Assembly (NCBI GenBank): GCA_001579985.1
Contig: LRSR01014110.1
Coordinates: forward strand, 1-23,442
From: Hypsibius dujardini
Lineage: Eukaryota > Tardigrada > Eutardigrada > Parachela > Hypsibiidae
Length of the DNA stretch: 23,442 nucleotides
Direction: 5' to 3'
Shown here: piece after piece, positions 1 through 13,600 of the stretch
Numbering within the stretch: the first letter of the stretch is position 1
Layout: every line of letters starts with the position of its first letter
Program-made: the position numbers and the translations under genes
The notes under the pieces: model-generated
What the model saw: only the letters and a program-made list of their open reading frames with translations
What the model was told of the DNA's origin: nothing
Databases searched by the model: none

Positions 1-4527
<4,527 letters not shown>

Positions 4528-4721
4528 AAAAGTGTTTTTTTATTGTATTTGAAAATTCTGGGTTTGTTTCTCCTTTGTATATTTCAACAGCGGTTGAATT
4601 TGTCGGTTTCCTCGTTCCGAAAGTGGTTGAAAATATGTCGCGATTTTGACTGTGAAACTGTACAGAATTGATGTGAAACGGTTCGTCGCAAAGTTTGCGA
4701 ATTCTACTGTACGAGTACTCA

Positions 4722-4865
4722 CATGGACACAGTTTTGGGTGGCAGACTTTAAGCCAAAAAGGGTGGTCCGAGTTCGAACCGAATTAAGTCACCTCGCGCA
4801 CGCGCTCTTGACCACAGTTGACTATGCAGCTTTTACTCAACTATCGATTGATCGATTGATTGATT

Positions 4866-4866
<1 letters not shown>
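4722..4866 (+). repeat. SINE-like dispersed repeat, copy 1
   Basis: About 140 bp that recur at 14333-14468. The shared core runs from the TTTTGGGTGGCAGACTTTAA block through GGTGGTCCGA and GAATTAAGTCACC to a tail of CGATTGATCGATTGATTG. TGGCAGACTTT (4740-4750) resembles a Pol III A box and GAGTTCGAACC (4770-4780) closely resembles a B box. Internal promoter boxes followed by a simple-repeat tail suggest a tRNA-derived SINE. The tail runs directly into the (AC)n tract. The similarity is read directly; the SINE interpretation is inference. Confidence 0.65.

Positions 4867-4919
<53 letters not shown>
4867..4919 (+). repeat. (AC)n microsatellite
   Basis: Uninterrupted AC dinucleotides, 53 bp, directly after the GATT-rich tail of the SINE-like repeat. 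Confidence 0.98.
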
Positions 4920-4921
<2 letters not shown>

Positions 4922-5698
4922 CGCTGCCTGGGTGTAAAAAGTGACCGGTTTAATCGCGGCAGTACAGTATTCAGCGCCCAATACTGGCAAGTGTTATTCG
5001 GGTCCGTCAATCAACCCAGCATGAGTGTACTCATGGATTCGCATTGACTTCGTGCATGCGCGAAGAACAGTGCGCGCAGTGTTTGAAATGTTCCGACCTG
5101 AAAAGTCGTGAAACGGAGAGATGGTGTGAGTGTAGCCGACTGTTCTCCGGCAAAATAGCTCATTGCTTCATTCAACCCAAAATGTCAAACTGACATTAAG
5201 ACATCTGGATACTACTTTAACGGGAAGCCACAGACAATTCGGGGAAACTCTTTTATCTACCGTACGGAAAACTCCGCAGAACGTGAAATTTTCGGGAAAT
5301 CGCTATTTTTAAACGCACAACACGCTTCGGATTAGCAATGCCGATGAATCAACGAGCTCGCTAATGAAGTGGCGGATTATCGAAGCAGGCAGCTGGCGAG
5401 TCATCCGTCAAAGTGCATGAGACACACTTTCTTTGCCGGCTCTCTGTTCTTTCAATCCGCCCTCCCGCTAGGACAGCCACGTCGTTCTGAAATTCTCCTC
5501 GATGAGCTTCGCAATCTCTTCTCTTTGCATCTCTTCACTTTCTGCAGTAAGCAAACGTTCGCTTAGGAATTCTGTATTGGTGTAGCTCCCGTCGATCCAT
5601 CCGGCGTGCCAAGAGCCGGCGTGCCAAGAGTATCGGGTTCCCGGCTGCTCCACTGCATGACTCCTGATGTTTTCTTCGTTCTAACGGCATGAGTAATA
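4920..5698. other. Intergenic DNA without a recognised gene
   Basis: No protein family is recognised. On the minus strand a 61-codon ORF (5653-5468) ends in a charged, helix-like stretch containing EEMQREEIAKLIEENF. There is a 15-bp CCGGCGTGCCAAGAG direct duplication near 5599-5630 inside it. Without conservation data this ORF cannot be called a gene. Confidence 0.4.
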
Positions 5699-5904
5699 CT
5701 CTATTTCCTCGTCAGATAGCGACAGCGCACGGGTCACGTGACGTAATGGTTGCCCACTGTACACGTAAAGTTTAAAGGAAAGCTCTGTGTACGACTGTAC
5801 GACATGCGAGGTACAGGTACGGCACACACGCTAATGAGTAGGGGGGAGGACTAATTTAACGTCACACAGCTCGTGTGTTGTCGCTATCTATCGAGGAAAT
5901 ACAG
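5699..5904. mobile_element. TA-flanked MITE-like element 1
   Basis: A 206-bp element flanked by TA at 5697-5698 and 5905-5906. The left end starts CTCTATTTCCTCG and runs into AGATAGCGACAGCGCACGGG. The right end is its inverted counterpart, reading CTGTATTTCCTCGATAGATA on the minus strand, with similarity reaching about 50 bp inward. It has no coding capacity. The TA duplication and terminal inverted repeats point to a Tc1/mariner-type non-autonomous element. Confidence 0.75.
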
Positions 5905-5906
5905 TA

Positions 5907-6039
5907 CTGTAACTTCGCGTTAGACAGGGACAGTCTTACTGGAGTGGAACGTGTGCACCGTACGCACAGCACAAACGCCGCGTGGCCGATTAAACGTTCC
6001 ACAGCTCGTACGCTGTCCCTGTCTATCGAGGAAATACAG
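5907..6039. mobile_element. TA-flanked MITE-like element 2
   Basis: A 133-bp element immediately next to element 1, sharing the TA at 5905-5906, with another TA at 6040-6041. Its inverted ends are CTGTAACTTCGCGTTAGACA and, on the minus strand, CTGTATTTCCTCGATAGACA. They continue as GGGACAG and reach TGGAACGT on both sides, so nearly the whole element folds back. It belongs to the same family as element 1. Confidence 0.75.
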
Positions 6040-6041
6040 TA

Positions 6042-6399
6042 ACGAATCGTGAGGATGAGAGTTCAAGTGGAGGACAAGCTGTGGCCGTCTGCGGCTTCTT
6101 TTTCACGCCTGTGTGTATAAAATGGTTTCCGGTCGGGGCTCCAGAATTTACCAGTAGTAATAAGCTGACTTTGCGGAATTCGACAAACTTTCTACATTTT
6201 TTGACACGTGTTTGGGGATACAAACTATCGGCCGTCTTTTTTCCACTGAGGTAAGCACATTTTGCTATCATAAGAAGCCTTTTCGGTTTGGCTATATACG
6301 GACATCGACCAGCAATGGCATATGCGCTTGGCAGCCGACTATTTTTTCCATCCGCTTGTGTGCAGATTCAAGGTGCACCGAATTCCGAATCTGTTTGCG
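6042..6399. other. Intergenic DNA, nothing recognised
   Basis: No recognisable protein or RNA gene. Short ORFs on both strands lack domains. A minus-strand stretch at about 6200-6271 shows weak similarity to one at about 7080-7140 (both read A-x-L-x-GKK-x-x-D if translated), which may reflect an old shared repeat. Confidence 0.4.
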
Positions 6400-6865
6400 T
6401 CATTCTAACAAGGAAATGAAACAACTCTGGACGGCGAATTCCTTTATATCTGTTTGCTTTTACCGATGCACTATTGCCTGGTCTCTTCGATTCATTCGAG
6501 AAAATCGGCAGAAAACCAGAACTACTATTTAAATAAATAAAAACTGACTATTGGTGTTATATAGGGGGCGCTGTCTATGTTAACGTCTCTGTGAATTAAT
6601 CAATTAATAAAATGTGTCTGCGTTTATTCAATCGATCAGTCCGTTCAAAATCAAATAATCAATTAGTACATGTTTCAGTAACGTAGACAGCGCCCTCTAT
6701 ATACTACCACTGGTCAGTTTTTATTTAATTTAAAATAGTAGTTCTGGTTTTCTGCCGATTTTCTCGACGGAATCGAAGAGACCAGGCAAGAGTGCATCGG
6801 TAAGAGCAAACAGATATAAAGAAATTCGCCTTCCAGATTGGTTTCATTTCATTCTAAGACAAACC
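6400..6865. repeat. Long inverted repeat (hairpin) with about 165-bp arms
   Basis: Left arm about 6410-6583, right arm about 6678-6862, spacer about 95 bp. The right arm read on the minus strand matches the left over landmarks such as TATATCTGTTTGC, GCCTGGTCTCTTCGATT, GAGAAAATCGGCAGAAAACC and GGCGCTGTCTA. By eye about nine in ten bases match, with a few small indels. There is no ORF of note. It could be a MITE or fold-back element, or a hairpin-RNA source. Confidence 0.85.
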
Positions 6866-7350
6866 TACCGCTCTTCTTGATTGCTCTATGCTTTCTCACT
6901 TACTATGTATTGACTCAGAAGCTTTTCGTGCTACTCGGACGGGTCTCCGAGCTCACTCTTCCTGATGCACAACTTCCCGATTAACGCGCCTAATTGTCCC
7001 CCAATTCGCACCGGTAGACCTCGTCTTTGCGCTCTGTACCGGCCACTCGTATACTCGTATACTCGTGCACGAGCATGATGCGTTTTTAAATACCAATCGT
7101 CAGTGACTTTTTTTCCGACCAAAAAAGCTATAACTAACAATCTTCATGATCTTTTTTTATCTTTCAGAAAAAGCAGACCTTTCGGTATCGAAACAAAATC
7201 ATTATTCACTGTTTGGTTTAAAGCGCATCAAATACTCATACTCAAATGAGCAACGTAAAATATTTACATGCACAATAATTAAGTGTGAAAAAATTTGAAA
7301 TGTGAATATCAGAATTTCATTCATCTGTTTGCCAACTCAGAACGTCGAAA
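6866..7350. other. Intergenic DNA, nothing recognised
   Basis: AT-rich towards the right. It holds a short direct repeat of ACTCGTATACTCGTATACTC near 7044-7065. No gene is recognised. Confidence 0.4.
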
Positions 7351-7497
7351 ATGCTCAAAGTTCCGCCAGATTTACTGTCTAGGCCAAAAAATGTTACACT
7401 TCATATTCTATTCAATTGGGAGAGTTTCACAATTGCTAATTTGTTCTTTAAGTTAGTGTATGCGTTTATAATTGTGCCATGTGTTGTTTATTTAGTT
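7351..7497 (+). CDS. Possible first exon of a small membrane protein (uncertain)
   Basis: ATG at 7351 opens a reading of about 49 codons, with a hydrophilic start and then one strongly hydrophobic, membrane-like segment (FKLVYAFIIVPCVVYLV). It stops at a good splice donor, GTAAGTGTG, at 7498. If spliced there, the following minisatellite would be intronic. I recognise no family and found no partner exon before SARM1. A chance ORF in AT-rich DNA is an equally good explanation. Confidence 0.2.
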
Positions 7498-7550
7498 GTA
7501 AGTGTGCTAACAGTCGCCAGCCACCAAGTCCGTCATACACCTTACCAATG

Positions 7551-7888
7551 TGCTCAGACATGCTGAGACATCGTATTCAGACATGTACTCAGACATGCTC
7601 AGACATCGTACTCACACATGTACTCAGACATGCTCAGACATCGTACTCAGAAATGGGCTCAGACATGCTCAGACATTGCTCTTAGACATGTGCTTCAGAT
7701 ACGCTCAGACATCGCATTCAGACATGTACTCAGACATGCTCAGACATGTGCTCAGACATGCTCAGACATCGTTCTTAGACATGTGCTTCAGACATGCTCA
7801 GACATCATATTCAGACATCGTATTCAGACATCGTATTCAGACATGTTCAGACATGTTCAGACATGTGCTCAGACATGTTCAGACATTG
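7551..7888 (+). repeat. TCAGACATG minisatellite
   Basis: About 340 bp made of degenerate 11-12 bp units built on CTCAGACATG, arranged partly in higher-order sets of three (about 35 bp) whose members end in GC, CGTA or TGTA. It stays open in two plus frames, giving spurious repetitive peptides. Confidence 0.95.
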
Positions 7889-9072
7889 TACTAGCAGTTT
7901 CAAGTTTTCGAATCCATTAACCATTCAATTAGTAGACGGAGCACGCATTTTACCGCCGAAATCATGAAGCCTCTGTTGCGTGCATGAATGTCTGTCCGAC
8001 TTAATCCTCCTCATCAGCCGCCGCCACACGTGCTGCATTACTTTCGCCATCTAATCGCACGCCACATTACCGTCTCCGATGCTAATCGCAAACTTTTTCG
8101 TCCTACCCTCACAACGCACCGCACTGCCAAACGTTGTCGCACCCTCGATTTGAAAATCTTGCACACACACACACACAGACACACACATAGACACACACAG
8201 ACACACACAGACACACACATAGACACACACAGACACACACATAGACACACACAGACACACACAGACATAAACCAAAAACTCACGCCGAGACGGTCCGCCG
8301 TCATCACACTACTAAACCGTCCTCATTCCTCGCGCACACTGCATAACACCAACAACTTTCTTTTCCGCACCGGTGAAGTCGTAAACACTCATCAACAGTG
8401 TATCTCTCTCTCTCTCTCTCTCTCTCTCACTTGTTCGCTTGTCCACTTTCACCAGAAAACGCGGACCACGCCGCCGACACAGCGACCGAGAAGGCAGATC
8501 ATTACCGGAGATATCTTCATCATTGCCGCAGAGCGTACAGACACCCAGCGACGGAACCGGCACACGCTGCCCGGATTGAAAACAGTCCCGCGCTTTGAAC
8601 TGAACAGTTAAAAGTATGTAGACACTCCCTTACGTCATCCGGCGATGTGCGGGCCCCGAGAACCTTCCCGGGCGTGAAACTTTTTCGAGAGACACACACA
8701 CAGACACAGAGACACACAAACTGAACCACCTTTTGACTTGTGTGTGAACAGTACATGCAAGATCATGCACGTTGGAATGGTATAGGCAATAAAATCACCC
8801 CGCGATAAATCCGTCCCGTAGTTGAAACCGGCATCCACCCACGACTCACCCTTCCGTCCGACTTCCGAGTATAACTTCTGTGTACTGTATATACAGTTAG
8901 AGCGAGGAGTGTGTGTGTATACACGACACGTACCGTTCCACGGAACCGAACGACGACACGGAGAAAGTGCGAAAGCAGGGCGACCGCCGACGACGGTGGA
9001 GAGCGCGCGCAACAAAACTCTCTCGCATCATCTCTCGGCACTTCTCGAAAAACCGTTCCGTCGACTCCCGCC
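7889..9072 (+). promoter_or_regulatory. Upstream region / probable 5' UTR and promoter of SARM1
   Basis: About 1.2 kb before the SARM1 start. It contains an (AC)/(AGAC) microsatellite at about 8162-8268, (CT)n at 8403-8428 and a short CACACAGACA tract at about 8692-8720. A GTATGT donor-like site at about 8614 could end a non-coding exon. No core promoter can be assigned with confidence. The ORFs here are products of the simple repeats. Confidence 0.35.
8162..8268 (+). repeat. (AC)n/(AGAC)n compound microsatellite
   Basis: ACAC runs interrupted regularly by AGAC and ATAGAC blocks, with a period close to 10 bp (ACACACACAG). Confidence 0.95.
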
Positions 9073-9100
9073 ATGCTGAAATCGTGAGTGCCTTCACTTT

Positions 9101-9158
<58 letters not shown>

Positions 9159-11863
9159 ATCTGACTTTTTCTGCATGCTTTCGCACTTTTCCCTCACCGC
9201 CGCGAGAAACACCACGCACCCCCGCACTCACTCACACACAGACAGACAGACAGACAGTCAGACAGTCCAAGCGCATGTTCGAGAAGATCATCTTCGTATC
9301 TTGTCATCGTCGTACCGGTAGTGTGTTTGTCTAGCGGTGGTGTCCTCTCGTCAGAAGTCCGCCGAGAGAGGGAGGGGACTATGAGCCCACCGTTTTGATT
9401 TTGCCTGTGATCATCAGAATTAAATTAAATCCTCCGTATCATCCTCATCATCACTTTTTTCCCCTCTCTCTCTCTTTCTCCCTCTATATCTAAATACGCA
9501 ACAGCTTGAAGAACGCCATGGACCATCGCCATAAAAAGAAGCCGGGAAACGAGCCGCCGTCGCCGTCACCGAGCGCCGGCGCCGGCAGCAGCAGCGCCAG
9601 TGCCACCGCCGCTTCCAACGGACCACCTGCATTTGTCATTGCCCCGAAAGTGTTCGACCGTCGCGCGTCCGCCGAGTCGACCCTCAATCCCCCCGCGTCC
9701 TCCATCTACTTTGCCGGCGGTAAAGGTCTCCCACCGAAAATGTCCAAATCCCCGGAACCGCAGCCCGTCGTCACCGAGCCGGACTCGCCGATGCCGGTGA
9801 TCAGGTCGCGCTACGGCAGCCAGGACGGTCTATTAAACGGTCGCAGTCAAACCGGCAGTCCGCTAGTCGAACGGAGCAGCCATAGCCAGAGCCACCACCA
9901 CCAGACCTCCACCCAGTCCGTGACGGTCCAACAACGCCGGACCGTCCAGGAGATTGTGGACGGCCCGAACGGACGGCAGGTGTTGAGCTACTCGGCAGAC
10001 CGGCAGAACAGCCAATCGAAAGAGTCACAAATCACTTCGACGGAAGTGAACGGAGAAGTCAAGGTCGACGCGGACCATAAGGTCTCCTCGTCCAGCGCGG
10101 GGAAGGCCTCGCTCGAGGCGCTGGACAGCATGGGACAGAGTCTGCGGGCCGCGTGTGCCGCTTTGAGTCATTCGTCCAATACGACGTCCTCATCGTTCGC
10201 GGGCACTTCGTCCGGGGTGGGTGAGCTGACGCAGACCAGTCGGTCGGAGACGGCCGGCTTCCAGGGCATGCAGAATCCGGACGGAACGTTCCGTGGCGCG
10301 ACGTACCACAGCAAGTCTAAGGCGGACGGAGTGCCGACGGTGTCGCAGGGAGTCTCCACGGCGGCGGTGTTGGATCAGATGCGGAGCGACAAGACCATGG
10401 CCTCGATGGAGAACCAGGTGCGGAACACCCTGCGTCAAATGGCGGAAATGATGGACGGAGCCAACGGGACCATGTCCCCCATGCTGAAGAATAAGATGGC
10501 CGACGACGGGGTGGTGGATCTGCTGATTGACAATGTCGATTCCTCGGATCAGGAAGTAGGTGCTGACTGGTTGATAGTTAACTTATTCGAGACCATCTTG
10601 CATACCCCATTCACACCCATTCGTAGGTGAGTGTGCTATCGGCGAAGGTGCTAGATCGGTGCATGAACCCCGAAGCACGGGAGAAGCTACTCAAAAAGGG
10701 CGTTGACGGAATTGTTCGGGTGAGTTATTTGTCTGTCAATTTCTGTGATTAAATGTGAGCAAATAATAACTCTACTGTGTATAGCAGTTTTTATATATAA
10801 AAGAACATCTTGTCTGAAAACGAATAAAACGTTGAAAAACGCGCAGTTTTTATTGACTTTTTGGAATGTTTATTTAGGTTGCGACCATCAAGGGAAATGC
10901 CGAGTCACGGCGTGTCGGCACCGGGCTCCTGGAGAAGATGCTGAACAACTCCGAAACGGCATGCAGCGAAGTGGTCAAACATGGCGGACTGGATGCCGTC
11001 CTTGAAGCATGTAAAAGTCAGGACCTTCAGACACAACGCTCCTCTGCTCTCGCGCTGCTCAATCTCTCGCTGTATGGTGGCCAATTCAATCAGCATCAAA
11101 TGATCAAGCAGCGTGCTCAAGGTAATTCCATTTTCCAGCCGGCCTGTGATTTATCTCGATGGTTTGATGGTTCGATGGTTCCTTTGGACATCATGACATT
11201 TCCTATCTAGACTGGCTCTTCCCACTGGCATTCGGACAGACTGACCCGTCCACAAAATATTTTGCTTGTCTTTGCGTCGGCTCCCTGATTGCCAACAAGG
11301 AATTGGAGGCGGCCGTGGTCAAATCCGGCACCCTCGATCTCGTGAATGAGTTTGTGACGGACAACAGCCCGGAAATCTTCGCCACTGTCTACGCCGAACA
11401 GCTTGATCCCAAGCAATCGCGTGACGTCATGACCCGCTTGATTCCCAGTTTGGAAAGTAAGATTGCGGAAGCGCAACAGTTGGCAGCATTTCACTTTGCA
11501 ACGGAAGCTCACGCGAGGCAGAAGAAAAATGATTTAAAGGTAAATCACGCTGGCTAGACGATTTTGCGATTTGAGAAATTTGCACGGGTTTTCTTGCCAG
11601 ATCTTCAAAGAACTCGGGATAATCGAGCATTTGAAAACATGTGCCAGCTCACCGAACGATATAGCAAGCCGCTTAGCAGGGATGGCTTTGAAAGTTCTCG
11701 GTGAAACAGTACCCCACCGTTTGTCGCAACAGAGTCCACTTTGGACACTTCAAGATGTCAAGCACTGGTTACAGCAGGCAAGTCAATTGCCCTCGGAAAG
11801 TGATTGCTTCTCTGAATACAGAAGTGCCTCTTCTGTCTGTCTGTCTATTTATCTGTTTGTCTC

Positions 11864-11914
<51 letters not shown>

Positions 11915-12646
11915 GATTAGCTTCCTACCTTTTTGTGTAAGCGCTTGTTGCTTTGTCTTGTTATTTTGCAGTCATGTGTTGATATTCCTTTTAACCAACT
12001 CGATCAAGCTCGGGGGTTTGCTGAAGCCCATTTAGCAGTTTTCATATTCCCTATCCTTGTCATTTAGGTTGGGTTTCCGACATTCGCTAAACCGTTCGCG
12101 GAGAGTGAGGTGGATGGCGATTTGTTACTGCAACTGACTGACGTGACCCTTCAGGAGGACCTCAAGATGAACAGTCGCTTGCAGCGACAGCGGTTCATTC
12201 GCGACCTGCACCAGCTCAAACGAATCTCGGATTATACCAGTTGTGATCCTTACAACATCCACTCTTTCCTGCTTGGCATCGCACCGGAGTATGCGCAGTA
12301 CACGTACAATCTGCTCAAGTCCGGCATTGACCCGTCCGTTTTCCCGTTTATCACTGATGATCACTTGAAAAATGACGCTCACATAGAGAACGGTGTCCAT
12401 CGGGCCAAAATTTTGGATGCCATAAGGAAGCGGCACAGCCTCGAAAGGGGCGTTGTGATGGATGTCCGGTCCGAGACAGATGTTTTCATCTCATATAGAC
12501 GAGCTACTGGATCTCAATTAGCAAGGTAAGAACCAACGAGGCGCGAAAATAGCAAGCACTCGTAATAGAGACAAACTGATAGATAACATTACAGTCAGAC
12601 ACCGAGACAGACAGGCATGCAGGAAGACAGAAAAAACAGACAGACA

Positions 12647-12690
<44 letters not shown>

Positions 12691-13386
12691 TCAGGCAGAC
12701 AGACAGACAGACAAGCAGGCAGACAGACAGATAGCGAGCTAGCCAGTCAGACTCTCGCAAAACACACCGAACTCTGACCGGAGTACATTGTAAGAGGGTC
12801 ACGAAAGCAGAAATATGGTATCATGTGGTTATAGCCTGTTGAAAGTCCATCTTCAACTGCGTGGATTCTCCGTGTTCATTGACATCGACAAACTGGATGC
12901 CGGAGCCTTTGACCAAAAACTGATTGACAGCGTTCGAATGGCCAAACACTTTGTCTTAGTTCTGTCCCCGACTGCACTCGATCGATGCATAGGGGATGAC
13001 GAGCGCAAAGACTGGATTCATCGAGTAAGGACCCTAGAGTTAACTGTCCTAGAAACAGATATCCAGAACCTTGAATCTGCCTTTTGTAGGAAATCTCAGC
13101 GGCCTTAGCTTGCAAGTGCAACATCGTACCTGTTACCGACCCAACCTTCTGCTGGCCCAGTCCCGAAGTCCTACCCGAAGATATGAGATCAATCGGCCGC
13201 TTTAACGGCATACGGTGGATACACGACTACCAAGACGCATGCGTCGACAAACTGGAGCGATTTCTACGCGGCGATTTGAACATAAAAACACTGAGCGCGG
13301 CCAGCACGGCAGCGCAATCCAGTGCTCCCCAATCGGGCGCCGGTCTCTCCAACTCTTCCATTGCCTATCACGGCTCAGCTTTTTGA
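9073..13386 (+). CDS. SARM1: SARM1/Sarm NAD+ hydrolase (ARM-SAM-SAM-TIR)
   Basis: NAD+-cleaving TIR enzyme that drives axon degeneration; orthologues (TIR-1, dSarm) also act in innate immune signalling. Exons: 9073-9083, 9505-10555, 10627-10719, 10878-11121, 11211-11539, 11601-11777, 12068-12525, 12835-13024, 13090-13386; 949 aa. The start MLKS comes from an 11-bp coding exon joined in phase (TC|C). Residues 1-354 are Ser/Gly/Pro-rich low complexity. ARM repeats span about 355-610 and end in an autoinhibitory NAD-sensing fold in the family. Tandem SAM domains lie at about 622-765 (octamerisation). TIR starts near 770 with TDVFISYRR, has the BB-loop [10 protein letters not shown], and carries WIHRE with the catalytic Glu (human E642 equivalent) as residue 852, the first codon of exon 9. 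The [12 protein letters not shown] block near the end looks arthropod-like. Intron 6 has a GC donor. The gene is convergent with EIF2B2. It looks intact and active. Confidence 0.97.
9107..9153 (+). repeat. (CT)n microsatellite in SARM1 intron 1
   Basis: 47 bp of CT dinucleotides beginning about 23 bp after the GTGAGT donor of the 11-bp coding exon. Intron 1 spans 9084-9504. A short (CAGA)n tract follows at about 9238-9258. Confidence 0.98.
11778..12067 (+). other. SARM1 intron 6, GC-AG type, with (CTGT)n
   Basis: The conserved SAM sequence HWLQQ-VGFPTF can only be joined in frame if the donor is CAG|GCAAGT at 11778; the acceptor is CATTTAG ending at 12067. CAG|GCAAGT is the classical consensus of GC-AG introns, which are processed by the major spliceosome. 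A (CTGT)n tract fills 11833-11914. Confidence 0.88.
12526..12834 (+). repeat. (CAGA)n microsatellite in SARM1 intron 7
   Basis: Interrupted CAGA tetranucleotides occupy about 12595-12735. This is the reverse-complement orientation of the CTGT tracts in SARM1 intron 6 and AFG3L2 intron 5. The intron has a GTAAGA donor and a GGTTATAG acceptor. Confidence 0.95.
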
Positions 13387-13600
13387 CGCATTGCATAAGA
13401 AGATTGCTTTCTATTTCACGTCATGTACTGCAATTTCAAGGACCTAAAAGTCCAGCCGACACTATCGCAGAACATCGAAGTGGTTTCACTGGCATATTGA
13501 CGAGCATTCCCAGAATGCCTAGCAATCTCTTCACACTTTGCGAAGTGGTCCATGCCAGAGGGCACGCAAATTATATGGAGCAAATTCGGCAGGCTGCGGC
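13387..13600. other. SARM1-EIF2B2 convergent intergenic spacer
   Basis: 214 bp between the two stop codons. I find no AATAAA or ATTAAA on either strand. The 3' ends of both mRNAs must lie here with variant signals or run into each other's exons. Confidence 0.6.

Noticed and set aside
4740-4780. A functional tRNA gene
   Set aside because: Only A- and B-box-like motifs are present; no cloverleaf with acceptor stem or anticodon arm can be drawn.
7988-8611. 207-codon plus-strand ORF with a His/Thr repeat
   Set aside because: The reading is produced by the (AC)n/(AGAC)n and (CT)n microsatellites; the flanks show no domain.
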